DNA of 64,000 nt from Lysinibacillus alkalisoli (GTDB lineage: Bacteria; Bacillota; Bacilli; Bacillales_A; Planococcaceae). Position numbers and translations under genes: made by a program. The DNA is taken from NCBI RefSeq assembly GCF_014643595.1, contig NZ_BMJT01000003.1:248001-312000 (forward strand), given 5' to 3'. Below the pieces are notes generated by a model, which saw only the letters and a program-made list of their open reading frames with translations, was not told where the DNA came from and did no database searches. Shown one piece after another: positions 25,948 to 35,343 of this stretch. Numbering within the stretch: position 1 is the first letter of the stretch; each line of letters begins with the position of its first letter.

Positions 25948-25985
25948 AAAAGAGATCACTGTATAAAGTGGTTTCTTTTTTTGTT
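25948..25985 (+). terminator. intrinsic terminator
   Basis: AAAGAGATCACT pairs with AGTGGTTTCTTT (one mismatch), followed by a T run, between the two chemoreceptor genes. Confidence 0.75.
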
Positions 25986-26129
25986 AAATATCCGAAAAAT
26001 GTAAAAGTTGATGAGTTTCCCTTATCAAAAAGGTAATAAAGTCATAGAAAACAATAAAATGACAAGACTTATGATATATGGATATGGTATTGTAAAGGAG
26101 CAATGTTCATCCTTTTAGGGGGAATGAAA

Positions 26130-27815
26130 GTGAAATCAATCAAAGTAAAGTTATTATCTGTCTTCATTTTATTAGCTGTTATTGTAAGCTTATATAGTGT
26201 ATACAATTACACTGTTAATAAGAACATTATTACTAAGAGCGAAACAATGATTGAGCAAAATTTAGCCATCTTAATGGCAAGTGAGAAATTAGCGAACTCG
26301 ATGAATATTCGCATGATTGCTGTCAAAAATTATTTGATGACAGGTGAGAAAAAACACTTGAAAAATTTTGAGGAACAAGTGCTCATTGCAGAAGATAGCT
26401 CGACAACTTTACAACAATTAGTTCCACAACCACAACAAGAGGAACTAGCTAAGCTAACTGTTAAAGGACAAGAGTGGGGGAGCTTTGTCCAGCAACAAGT
26501 GTTTCAAACGTATGATAAAGGCGAGCAACAAGCCGCTTTATTAAAAGCAAAACAAATTGAAACACAGGGTGAGATGTTAAGGAAGGCCTATCGACAATTA
26601 GCAGAAGAACGTGGCGAAGAGATGAAGGTAGCAGGAGCGCAACTCATTCAAGATAGTCAGAAAACGCAGTTTTTCGGCATAATGGTTGCGATTAGCATCG
26701 TCATCATTGCATTAATTGTAGGCATAATTACAGCACGGAAAATAACAACACCAATTCGCGATGTCGTACAAACGATGGATGATTTGGCACAGGGGAATTT
26801 GCGACAAACTCGCGTTCAAATTAAATCAAAAGATGAACTTGCAACCTTAGTACAGGCAACAAATAAATTAAGTGAAAATTTACATAATACGATTACGGTC
26901 ATTCACGATGTCTCTCAACAGGTGGCAGGTAATAGCCATGCTTTGGCACAATCTTTTACATCAATTAAAGAGGCTACCGCACACTCTGCAGGCACAATGG
27001 GAGAGCTTGCACAAGGTGCTGACGAGCAAACGAGTCATGCCATGCATTTGATTCATGCTATGACCGACTTCTCTGAAAAAATTACCGAAGCCGAACAAGA
27101 AGGGCAACAATTAAATAGGCAATCGCAAAAAGTGAATGAATTAACAAGTCATGGTCAGCATACAATGAGTAGTACCATCCACCAGATGCAAGAGATTGAT
27201 CATATTGTTCAACAAGCTGTCCATAAAGTAGAAAGTTTAAATGAACAATCTACAGAGATTACAACATTAGTTACAGTCATATCAACAGTCGCTGAACAAA
27301 CCAACTTATTAGCGCTAAATGCTGCCATTGAAGCAGCTAGAGCGGGTGAACATGGCAAGGGCTTTGCCGTAGTAGCAGATGAAGTACGTAAATTAGCTGA
27401 GCAAGTGGCACAATCCGTAACAAGTATCTCTTCTATTGTTACACGCATTCAGCAAGAGACGGCCGCAGTGACAACATCACTACAGCAAGGTTACGAGGAA
27501 GTGCAGAAGGGAACGAGCCAAATGACAGCAACAGAACATGCATTCATAGCGATTACGGACGAGGTGGCTCATATGGCGTCAAGTATTACGGTCATCTCAC
27601 AAAACCTTGTAGATGTAGTAACAGATACAAAGGCCATGACATCAGCTGTTAATCAAGTATCAGCCATTACTCAGCAATCCGCTTCTGGTGTTGAAGAAAC
27701 AACAGCTACGATGCAAGAGATAGCAAGTACGATGGAAGAGGCAGCTACTAATACAGACCAGCTAGCTCAGCAAGCAGAAGCATTAAAACGTCAAGTAAAA
27801 CAATTTACGATTTAA
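26130..27815 (+). CDS. methyl-accepting chemotaxis protein, tandem paralogue
   Basis: 561 residues, the same length as its upstream neighbour with the same layout: N-terminal helix, 4HB sensor, second helix near 187-207, HAMP, signalling domain with [20 protein letters not shown]-like tip (here preceded by STVAEQT). The signalling half is nearly identical to the neighbour while the sensor is diverged, as expected after duplication and ligand specialisation. GTG 26130 is the analogous start: AGGGGG ends 7 bases before it, while the ATG at 26124 touches the ribosome binding site. Confidence 0.88.
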   Translation: MKSIKVKLLSVFILLAVIVSLYSVYNYTVNKNIITKSETMIEQNLAILMASEKLANSMNIRMIAVKNYLMTGEKKHLKNFEEQVLIAEDSSTTLQQLVPQPQQEELAKLTVKGQEWGSFVQQQVFQTYDKGEQQAALLKAKQIETQGEMLRKAYRQLAEERGEEMKVAGAQLIQDSQKTQFFGIMVAISIVIIALIVGIITARKITTPIRDVVQTMDDLAQGNLRQTRVQIKSKDELATLVQATNKLSENLHNTITVIHDVSQQVAGNSHALAQSFTSIKEATAHSAGTMGELAQGADEQTSHAMHLIHAMTDFSEKITEAEQEGQQLNRQSQKVNELTSHGQHTMSSTIHQMQEIDHIVQQAVHKVESLNEQSTEITTLVTVISTVAEQTNLLALNAAIEAARAGEHGKGFAVVADEVRKLAEQVAQSVTSISSIVTRIQQETAAVTTSLQQGYEEVQKGTSQMTATEHAFIAITDEVAHMASSITVISQNLVDVVTDTKAMTSAVNQVSAITQQSASGVEETTATMQEIASTMEEAATNTDQLAQQAEALKRQVKQFTI

Positions 27816-27819
27816 AAAG

Positions 27820-27850
27820 CGCAGTCGTTTCTCACGGCTGCGTTTTAATT
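27820..27850 (+). terminator. intrinsic terminator
   Basis: AAAGCGCAG pairs with CTGCGTTTT, after the second chemoreceptor. Confidence 0.65.
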
Positions 27851-27892
27851 ATGGTAGGATGAAGATACTATGGATGGGAGGCAAGAAAGACG

Positions 27893-28657
27893 ATGAATAT
27901 TAATCAACAAGTAGTATTAGTTACAGGCGCAAGTAGAGGATTAGGTGCTCAAATCGCTCGTCGATTTCATGAAGAAGGGGCATGTGTCATTATTAATTAT
28001 TATAAAAATGAGGCAAAGGCACAGCAATTAGTAAATGACTTAGGAGGGGATCAAGTGATTGCCTTGCAAGCAGATGTACGTAATGCCGAAGAGGTGAAGG
28101 CTTTATGTGCACAAGCAAAGGCGCATTTTGGTGCATCCATCACAACGATTGTTAATAATGCATTAGTTGATTTTTCTTTTAATGGTGATGCAAGGCCAAC
28201 ACTAGATGACATCACATGGCATGCCTTTCAGCAACAGTTTGAGGGGAGTGTACAGGGCGCTTTAAATACGTATCAGGCAGTGAAAGATGATATGCAACAG
28301 CAACAATTTGGGCGTATTATCAATATTGGGACGAACTTATTCCAACACCCTGTCGTACCTTATCATGATTATAATACGTCAAAAGCGGCATTATTATCCA
28401 TGACACGAAATATGGCATATGAACTTGGAAAATACGGCATCCATGCGAATATGGTATCTGGTGGATTGCTTTATAAAACAGATGCCTCTAGTGCTACACC
28501 AGATGCTGTTTTTGATGTAATTGAGCAAGGCACACCGTTAGGTAAAGTGACAACCCCAGACGATGTAGCGGGCGCTGTTTTATTCTTTGCCTCACCGTGG
28601 AGTAAGGGGATCACAGGTCAAAATGTAATCGTTGATGGTGGGCTTGTGATGCAGTGA
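27893..28657 (+). CDS. short-chain dehydrogenase/reductase (FabG-like)
   Basis: Cytoplasmic classical SDR, 254 residues. Cofactor motif TGASRGLG (TGxxxGxG) at about 11-18, structural NNA motif as IVNNALVDF, catalytic Ser in IINIGTNL is replaced in the usual position (IG-T instead of IS-S), and the YxxxK pair is YNTSK. The C-terminus DGGLVMQ is normal. The substitution of the catalytic Ser by Thr/Asn-type sequence should be checked. Substrate unknown; annotated relatives are 3-oxoacyl-ACP reductase-like. GGGAGG precedes the ATG. Confidence 0.82.
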   Translation: MNINQQVVLVTGASRGLGAQIARRFHEEGACVIINYYKNEAKAQQLVNDLGGDQVIALQADVRNAEEVKALCAQAKAHFGASITTIVNNALVDFSFNGDARPTLDDITWHAFQQQFEGSVQGALNTYQAVKDDMQQQQFGRIINIGTNLFQHPVVPYHDYNTSKAALLSMTRNMAYELGKYGIHANMVSGGLLYKTDASSATPDAVFDVIEQGTPLGKVTTPDDVAGAVLFFASPWSKGITGQNVIVDGGLVMQ

Positions 28658-28770
28658 TGAAGAAATACGCTATGTAGTAAAATCAAATTATGCGAACTCA
28701 TATGGTTTTGATGAGGTCAGTAACGTGGTGAAGTAGTGGCTCAAGTATGTATTAATCATGGTAAAAAGCA

Positions 28771-28810
28771 AAGTGGTAAAGCGGCGTATAATGCCCTCTT
28801 TACCACTTGT
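28771..28810. terminator. bidirectional terminator (GTGGTAAAG hairpin family)
   Basis: AAGTGGTAAAG (28771-28781) and CTTTACCACTT (28798-28808) between convergent genes. Confidence 0.8.
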
Positions 28811-28823
28811 TTGATACTATGTG

Positions 28824-29531
28824 TTATTGTAGGTTTATTGCTGTTATTTTACGTAATCGATAATGCCATGTCGTATCAATTTGCTCAATGCCAGTAATAC
28901 ACCATGCTGTTCTTAAACGTTGTTGCACAATGGCAATGTCTGTAAAGGGCATCACTTCTGTCTCGCCTAATGTTAATAATGGTGCGTTGTCTGTACGTTT
29001 AACTAAGACAAAACGCATTTTACCTTCATAAATTTCCTCATAAGCAGTTGCTACCATTTGTTGTCTAAACTTATCTAGTAAACTTGGGATATTAGTTGCC
29101 GCCACAGTTGTGGTCACATATTTCACAACAGTTGTATCAATCTCTTGCATAATGGCTTGCGCTAACTTTTGTTGTAACCCATTACCTGTCATATTAGGAT
29201 GGACAAAGGAAATCTCTTGATACATTATATAGGGACGTTGTTCAGGCGTTACATAACAATGCTCGCCCATATATTCATCTGCTAATGGTGGCTGCAAGAC
29301 AGCACGTATTGCAACACATTGTTCATCAACAAATGCGCCAATAATTAATCCTTTATCAGAAAAAATATATTGCCACTCTTCATGAGTTAACGCTTGAAGA
29401 ATGGACTTATCTTGTAAGTGGTCAACCACTTGGTTTTGTAGCTGAACGACCTCAGCTTGTTGCGCTTCTGTTAAAACATACAAAGTACAAATCGCCTTGT
29501 TTTTTAACGGAAAACGTTGAAGCAATTTCAT
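28824..29531 (-). CDS. GNAT-like N-acetyltransferase
   Basis: 235-residue protein resembling GNAT acetyltransferases: a strand followed by the acetyl-CoA pyrophosphate-loop-like sequence SFVHPNMTGNGLQQKL and a helix (AQAIMQEI), then TTTVAATNIPSLLDKFRQQM, which fits GNAT motif B. The last 60 residues are an extra unrecognised part. Translated 3 bp after the NhaC antiporter stop, so the two form an operon; an Na+/H+ antiporter plus acetyltransferase pairing has no obvious meaning. Family call is by motif only. Confidence 0.6.
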   Translation of the reverse strand: MKLLQRFPLKNKAICTLYVLTEAQQAEVVQLQNQVVDHLQDKSILQALTHEEWQYIFSDKGLIIGAFVDEQCVAIRAVLQPPLADEYMGEHCYVTPEQRPYIMYQEISFVHPNMTGNGLQQKLAQAIMQEIDTTVVKYVTTTVAATNIPSLLDKFRQQMVATAYEEIYEGKMRFVLVKRTDNAPLLTLGETEVMPFTDIAIVQQRLRTAWCITGIEQIDTTWHYRLRKITAINLQ

Positions 29532-29534
29532 GTA

Positions 29535-30953
29535 TTACACCTCTTCGCGCTGCGCTTGTATAGCAGCCACTTCCTCTTTAGATAATTTGGCAATCGTAAA
29601 CCCAGTATAAGCAAAAATAATAGAAATAATAGGTACGACAAAGTTTAGTATAGCATACGGAGCATATTCAAAAGCACTCACGCCTAAAACGCCAAAGATA
29701 AATACACCGCATGTATTCCAAGGTACAAAAACACTCGTTAATGTGCCACCATCTTCTAAGGCGCGTGATAAATTTTTAGAGTGTAATCCTTTATCTTCAT
29801 ACGCCTTCACAAACATGCGTGAAGGTACCACGATGGAGATGTACTGCTCTGAACAAGTTGCATTTGTGGCAAATGCTGTAGCAATCGTAGAGGTAATTAA
29901 CCCGCCAACAGACTTTACATATTTCAATAACTTGCCAACAAGGACTTGTAAAATGCCAGAGAACTCAAGGATTCCGCCAAATGTCATAGCTACAATTGTC
30001 ATAGAAACGGTATACATCATAGAGAATAAGCCACCACGCTCATCAAATAACTCATCTACCATTGCATTGCCAGAATCCATACTATAACCATTATGTAACA
30101 CGTTGACAGCGTCTAATAAACTGCCACCTTGCACGGTGATTTGTGCAATGAAACCTAAAATAACACCAATCAGTAAAGCTGGAATAGCCGGTACTTTTTT
30201 GGCTACTAATATAATAACGAGTAGCGGAATTAACAGTAGCCATGGTGAGATGACAAACTGTTCATTCAATGTTGTTAAGATTCCGTCAATTTCATTAGAT
30301 TGAATTTTATCTGTCTTAAATTTAAAGCCTAAAATACCGAATGTAATTAAGGTAATAATTAAACCAGGTATCGTTGTATATAGCATGTTTTTGATATGTT
30401 CAAATAAGTCTGTGCCAGTGAGCCCTGCTGCTAAATTTGTTGTATCAGATAAAGGCGACATTTTATCACCAAAATAAGAGCCCGAAATAACAGCACCCGC
30501 AACCATTGCTGCTGGGATACCCATACTCATACCAATACCCATAGCTGCAATACCAACCGTCCCCATAGTACCCCATGATGTACCCGTCATTAAAGCAACG
30601 ATGCCACAAATTAATACAATTGTAACTAAGAAGAAGGTAGGGTTTAAGATTTGTAGCCCATAATAAATCATAGAGGCAATAATACCGCCACCCACCCAAG
30701 CACCAATAGTTAAACCAACTAACATAATAATAACGACTGCTGGTAACGCCATTGTAATGCCTTTATACATCCATTGTTCAATATCATGCCACTTAGCACC
30801 AAAGCGATAAGCAACAAGTGCCGCTGTCGCTGTGCCAATAATTAAAGGCACATGTGGATCTTGTTCTAATTTGATAACAGCTACACCCATCGCTGCTATC
30901 ATTACGATTATGGGGACTAACGCCCACATAAAATTCATTTGTTTTCTCTCCAT
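29535..30953 (-). CDS. nhaC: NhaC-type Na+/H+ antiporter
   Basis: 472-residue inner-membrane antiporter exchanging Na+ (or a carboxylate/proton pair in MleN-like relatives) for H+. About 11 membrane helices; the family core MTGTSWGTMGTVGIAAMGI and the following GSYFGDKMSPLSDTTNLAA are clear. The ATG at 30951-30953 is chosen because AAGGAGG lies 6 bases upstream; another ATG directly follows the ribosome binding site. First gene of an operon with the GNAT-like gene. Confidence 0.88.
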   Translation of the reverse strand: MERKQMNFMWALVPIIVMIAAMGVAVIKLEQDPHVPLIIGTATAALVAYRFGAKWHDIEQWMYKGITMALPAVVIIMLVGLTIGAWVGGGIIASMIYYGLQILNPTFFLVTIVLICGIVALMTGTSWGTMGTVGIAAMGIGMSMGIPAAMVAGAVISGSYFGDKMSPLSDTTNLAAGLTGTDLFEHIKNMLYTTIPGLIITLITFGILGFKFKTDKIQSNEIDGILTTLNEQFVISPWLLLIPLLVIILVAKKVPAIPALLIGVILGFIAQITVQGGSLLDAVNVLHNGYSMDSGNAMVDELFDERGGLFSMMYTVSMTIVAMTFGGILEFSGILQVLVGKLLKYVKSVGGLITSTIATAFATNATCSEQYISIVVPSRMFVKAYEDKGLHSKNLSRALEDGGTLTSVFVPWNTCGVFIFGVLGVSAFEYAPYAILNFVVPIISIIFAYTGFTIAKLSKEEVAAIQAQREEV

Positions 30954-31401
30954 AAACATCCTCCTTGAAACCGCTTTCTTTGTTGTCGTTAACGCGTCGT
31001 TAATTGATTCATATTCTAAATGAAACAAAATTACTTTTCAATAACTTATTTGTTTTTGCCATTGCAGGTATTTTATTACGTAAATTACTTTTAGGGTATT
31101 TTTATTAAAAATATATCTTTTTCACGATGATAGGGTCGTTATTATCAATTATACGAGGTATTAAGAAAAGCATAATCGTGAGTAAAGTAGCAATTTTAAT
31201 TTTAAGTAACTGGAAACTTACGTAAGCGATACATTTATAAGTGTAAACTTTTCATAACTATAAGGATAACGAATTGCTGTGTCATGCCTAATAATAACTA
31301 AAAATTTCAATAAATTAACTAGAAATTGAAAAATAGCTAGTGTATAGTATTGATAAAGATTATCATTATCATATAAAACGATTAAGGTAGGGACAGCACA
31401 T
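30954..31401. other. divergent regulatory region nhaC / efeO
   Basis: 448 bp, mostly AT-rich. Contains the Fur box at 31351-31371. A cre-like TGAAACCGCTTTCT lies next to the nhaC ribosome binding site (about 30966-30979), weak. No gene seen. Confidence 0.45.
31351..31371. promoter_or_regulatory. Fur box
   Basis: TGATAAAGATTATCATTATCA: a 7-1-7 inverted repeat TGATAAA-G-ATTATCA with one mismatch from consensus, extended by a further ATTATCA unit, 31 bp before efeO. Confidence 0.8.
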
Positions 31402-32274
31402 ATGAATAAGAAAACAATTATCGCTACATTATTAGCAAGTGGCATGTTATTAGCCGCTTGTACAGATAAGGAAGAAGCAACAAAGAAGGACAACACACCA
31501 CAAACAGAAGAAAAAGAACAAACAAAGGAAGCAGTTGACTTAACCCAAGAATTGGCTACATATAAAGCATTTGCTTTAGCGCAAATGGATGAGTTTTTAT
31601 TAGAGACAGAACAATTTGTTACGTTATTCAAAGAGAATAAAATAGAGGAAGCTAAGCATTTATATCCACGTGCACGCATGTATTTTGAACGTTCCGAACC
31701 TATTGCAGAGAGCTTTGGCGACTTAGACCCTAAAATCGACGGTCGTTTGGCAGACATTGAGGAAGAAGGATTAGGCGAAGAAGACTGGACGGGTTATCAC
31801 AAATTAGAATATGCCCTATGGGTAGATGGCAAGACAGAAGGTTATGAAGCAGTAGCAGACCAGTTATTAGCTGATGCAAAAGAGTTACATGCCCTTGTAC
31901 AAACCGTAGACGTGACACCTGATTTAATGATTACGGGAGCAGTGGATTTACTAAATGAAGTCTCCACATCTAAAATTACAGGCGAAGAGGAAATTTATTC
32001 ACATACCGATTTATACGATTTTAAAGCCAATATTGAAGGTGCTGAAAAAATATTTGAGATTTTAAAGAGTAAGATTCATGAGAAAGACCCTGCACTTGTG
32101 ACAACGCTTGAAGAAAACTTTACAACCTTAGATCAGTTGTTGGCAAAATATCAAGAGGGTGAAGATGGTTATGTGTCTTATGAGACGCTTACTGAAGAAG
32201 ATACAAAGGCGCTATCAGCAGCTGTTAATCAGTTAGGTGAGCCGCTAAGTCAAATGGGCATAATAATGGAGTGA
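31402..32274 (+). CDS. efeO: iron uptake lipoprotein EfeO (M75 imelysin-like)
   Basis: Extracytoplasmic iron-binding component of the EfeUOB ferrous/ferric uptake system. 290 residues; signal peptide and lipobox MLLAAC (Cys near 20) anchor it to the membrane. An acidic Glu/Lys-rich linker follows, then the M75/EfeO helical bundle with the metal-binding-type motif GYHKLEYALW (HxxE). Like B. subtilis YwbM it lacks the cupredoxin domain of E. coli EfeO. First gene of a Fur-box-controlled operon; the stop lies 7 bp before efeB. Confidence 0.9.
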   Translation: MNKKTIIATLLASGMLLAACTDKEEATKKDNTPQTEEKEQTKEAVDLTQELATYKAFALAQMDEFLLETEQFVTLFKENKIEEAKHLYPRARMYFERSEPIAESFGDLDPKIDGRLADIEEEGLGEEDWTGYHKLEYALWVDGKTEGYEAVADQLLADAKELHALVQTVDVTPDLMITGAVDLLNEVSTSKITGEEEIYSHTDLYDFKANIEGAEKIFEILKSKIHEKDPALVTTLEENFTTLDQLLAKYQEGEDGYVSYETLTEEDTKALSAAVNQLGEPLSQMGIIME

Positions 32275-32281
32275 GAATGAT

Positions 32282-33532
32282 ATGACAGAGAAATGGCATG
32301 AAAAAAAGATTTCTCGTCGCTCCATGCTAAAAATGACAGGAATTGGAGCTGCTGGCGCTATTATTGGGGCTAGTGGCTTTGGTGGCGTGATGAAAGTTAT
32401 GAGCGATGAGCCTTTAATAAAAGAAGATAATGCATCTAGTATTAATAAATATGATTTTTATAACACTCACCAACCAGGTATTATCACACCAGTACAAACA
32501 CATATTTACTTTGCTTCGTTAACGATATTATTCAAAGATGCAAAAACATTACAAAATGTGCTCCAACTATGGACACCAATGATAGTGAGTTTAATGAATG
32601 GTGAGGAGATTACACCATCCACAAATGGCTATATCCCTCCTATTGATACAGGAGAGGCGATTGGTTTAGATGCAAGGCATTGCACCGTCACAGTAGGGAT
32701 TAGTGCATCCTTGTTTAACAAAATACCTGAGCTTGAATCAAAGCAACCGAAAGAATTACAAGACTTACCTCATTTTCCTAAAGATCAATTAGACCCCGCT
32801 TATACAGGGGGAGATATTTGTATTCAAGCTTGTGCGGATGACCCGCAAGTTGCCTTTCATGCGGTGCGCAATTTAGTGCGTGTGGCCTCAGGTAAAGTAG
32901 AAGTACACTGGGCTCAAGCAGGCTTTAACTCCTTCCCTAAAGGCGGAGGCACACCGCGCAATTTATTTGCGTTTAAAGATGGAACAGAAAACCCACAAAT
33001 CACAGATAAAGAAGATTTAAAACGTGTTGTATGGGTGCAACCAGGTGAGTCAAAAGCATGGCTGACCAATGGCACTTACTTAGCTGTACGCCGCATTCAA
33101 ATGCATCTTGAAACGTGGGATCGTACAGCATTTCATGAGCAAGAGAATACATTTGGTAGGCATCGTGATAGCGGTGCGCCATTAGGCTCAAAACGAGAGT
33201 TTGATCAAGTAGATATTACAGCAAAAGATGAAAACGGTGAATTATTAATGCCAGAAACATCACATGTTCATCTAGCGAAAAAAGTGAAAGCACGTATGTT
33301 GAGACGTTCTTATTCCTATGCTTCTGGTACTATGACAAAAACGGGAGCACATGATGCGGGGTTGTTATTTATCTCGTTTCAAAAACATCCTCAGCAATTT
33401 ATTGATATTCAAAATAGTTTTGGGCGTTTGGATAAATTAAATGAATATATCACACATCGTGGCAGCGCATTATTTGCTTGCTTTCCAGGCGTTGAGAAGG
33501 GAAGTTATTTAGGTGAAGCGCTATTTAAGTAG
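32282..33532 (+). CDS. efeB: EfeB Dyp-type haem peroxidase / deferrochelatase
   Basis: Exported haem enzyme, 416 residues, YwbN-like. A twin-arginine signal is visible: KKISRRSMLKMTGIG followed by a Gly/Ala-rich hydrophobic stretch, so it should be folded in the cytoplasm and sent out by Tat. The Dyp hallmark GxxDG appears as FAFKDGTENP. The proximal His region is in the C-terminal half (AGLLFISFQKHP end). Known relatives oxidise Fe2+ or extract iron from haem for EfeU. Its last 20 bases overlap efeU. Confidence 0.92.
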   Translation: MTEKWHEKKISRRSMLKMTGIGAAGAIIGASGFGGVMKVMSDEPLIKEDNASSINKYDFYNTHQPGIITPVQTHIYFASLTILFKDAKTLQNVLQLWTPMIVSLMNGEEITPSTNGYIPPIDTGEAIGLDARHCTVTVGISASLFNKIPELESKQPKELQDLPHFPKDQLDPAYTGGDICIQACADDPQVAFHAVRNLVRVASGKVEVHWAQAGFNSFPKGGGTPRNLFAFKDGTENPQITDKEDLKRVVWVQPGESKAWLTNGTYLAVRRIQMHLETWDRTAFHEQENTFGRHRDSGAPLGSKREFDQVDITAKDENGELLMPETSHVHLAKKVKARMLRRSYSYASGTMTKTGAHDAGLLFISFQKHPQQFIDIQNSFGRLDKLNEYITHRGSALFACFPGVEKGSYLGEALFK

Positions 33533-35225
33533 TGTTATTTTTATGCTTTGTTTATGTGTGGCTAGTACGAGTTATGCGGAAAATGCTTATCGGGATTATT
33601 TCATTACGATTAGTGATGCCTTAATGCAATCTAAACAAGGGCAAGATGAGGAAGCTATACAAACGTTACACACCTTTGCAGAGCAATGGGCACAAATAAC
33701 CTCAACAGAAAAGGAAGCTAAAGCTGAGGTGGATACTTTACTAAAAGAAACAATAGCTGAAACAGATTCGACAGAACGTATTCGTTTATTAGGTGAGCTA
33801 TCACAAGCACTTCGCACATTAAATGAAGCGGAAAACCCTATTGACCATAATGCGCAACGAGCGGAATTTGGTGAAAAGTTTACGCCTGTTATGGCAGCGT
33901 TTGATAAAGCATTAGCAACAAAAGATCATACGCTTATTGAGGAAGCTTATCGCACTTTTAATGTGAAATGGAATCAACTAGAGCGTCCTGTACGTGAGCA
34001 AAGCATTGCCATGTATGGGCAGATTGAAACACAAATGGCCTTCATTCGCATTGCCTTATCAGATGATGTACCAAATTACGATGATGTCGATGCACAATTT
34101 GATACATTACAACAAACCATTGAAGATTTTATTGCAGGTAATGACACAGCACAAGCTGTAGAAGGTACGTATACTCTACAATCCCTCATCGCTGATTTAC
34201 AGAAGGCGCGTACTGCTGTAGATAATGAGGATTTTACGGCTGCTAGTGAGGCATTAAAACATTTTATTATCATATGGCCGCAAGTAGAGATGGCTGTCTC
34301 GACACGTGATGGAAAACTTTATACAAAGATTGAGAGTACCATGCCGTTACTTGTGAGTGCAGTATCAAAAGAGCAAGTGGATACAGCTGCTGTATTACAA
34401 CAAATTGATGAATTTGAAACAGCGATTGCTTTATTACAAGATAAAACGAGTTATACGTTTTGGGACGCTGCCTTAATTTTATTAAGAGAAGGTTTAGAGG
34501 CGTTACTTATTATTTTAGCACTTGTGACATTTTTAAAGAAAGCAAATCAAACACATATGCAAAAGTGGGTGTACATGGGAGCTGTGATGGGTATTTTATT
34601 ATCCATAGTTGCTGCTGTAGCCATGTCATTGTTATTTCGTGCTGAAAGTTTAAACACTAGCCGAGAAATTATCGAGGGTTATGTTGGCATAGTTGCCGCT
34701 ATGATGATGCTTGGTGTTGGGATATGGTTGCATCGTAAATCCACTGTACAACAATGGAATGCTTATATTGAAAGACAAATGGGGCATGCGATTTCCACAC
34801 AATCTGTTATGGCGATGGCAATGATTAGCTTTTTATCTGTATTCCGAGAAGGAGCAGAGACGGTTATTTTTTATGTGGGGATTGCTCCTAATATGTCAAC
34901 CTCTCAATTCCTATTAGGGATTGTAGTAGCCATTGTTATTTTAGTTATAGTAGGGTGGGTATTATTTACGGCAACGGTTAAAATCCCGATACATCGTTTT
35001 TTTGCTGTGGCAACAGTATTGATTTATGCCTTAACCTTTAAAATTATTGGTGTAAGCATTCATAAATTGCAGCTGATGAATCAATTACCAACGCATGTTA
35101 TAGATGGTTGGCCTGTATGGTCATGGCTGGGATTTTATCCAACTGTGGAAACATGTCTTGGACAAGGCATTTTAATAGTGTTTATTATGAGTGCTGTCGT
35201 ATACAAAAGAAAACAAAAAAACTAA
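33513..35225 (+). CDS. efeU: EfeU/FTR1-family iron permease with N-terminal extracytoplasmic domain
   Basis: Membrane permease for iron oxidised by EfeB. 570 residues. Residues 1-23 are a signal peptide (cleavage after STSYA). Residues 24-310 form an extracytoplasmic helical domain with repeating units of the type FxxxW...E..V...Y..IE..M (near VKWNQLERPVREQSIAMYGQ and IIIWPQVEMAV). The FTR1 part has about seven helices with both REGLE (near 325) and FREGAE (near 443) iron-binding motifs. GTG start at 33513 inside efeB with AAGGGA upstream: translational coupling. Confidence 0.9.
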   Translation: MKRYLSSVIFMLCLCVASTSYAENAYRDYFITISDALMQSKQGQDEEAIQTLHTFAEQWAQITSTEKEAKAEVDTLLKETIAETDSTERIRLLGELSQALRTLNEAENPIDHNAQRAEFGEKFTPVMAAFDKALATKDHTLIEEAYRTFNVKWNQLERPVREQSIAMYGQIETQMAFIRIALSDDVPNYDDVDAQFDTLQQTIEDFIAGNDTAQAVEGTYTLQSLIADLQKARTAVDNEDFTAASEALKHFIIIWPQVEMAVSTRDGKLYTKIESTMPLLVSAVSKEQVDTAAVLQQIDEFETAIALLQDKTSYTFWDAALILLREGLEALLIILALVTFLKKANQTHMQKWVYMGAVMGILLSIVAAVAMSLLFRAESLNTSREIIEGYVGIVAAMMMLGVGIWLHRKSTVQQWNAYIERQMGHAISTQSVMAMAMISFLSVFREGAETVIFYVGIAPNMSTSQFLLGIVVAIVILVIVGWVLFTATVKIPIHRFFAVATVLIYALTFKIIGVSIHKLQLMNQLPTHVIDGWPVWSWLGFYPTVETCLGQGILIVFIMSAVVYKRKQKN

Positions 35226-35343
35226 CCATTCTTTTTGTGGAAGTAAGATAAAAGTTTAAATAATTTAAACTTTTTATTACTATTCTCAGTCTATTTCGAC
35301 TATAATGAATAGGCATACATCTTAAGAAGGAGTGGAGACAAAT

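Noticed and set aside
31218-31757. 179-codon minus-strand frame over the efeO start
   Set aside because: Antisense of efeO and its Fur box; composition is that of a shadow frame.
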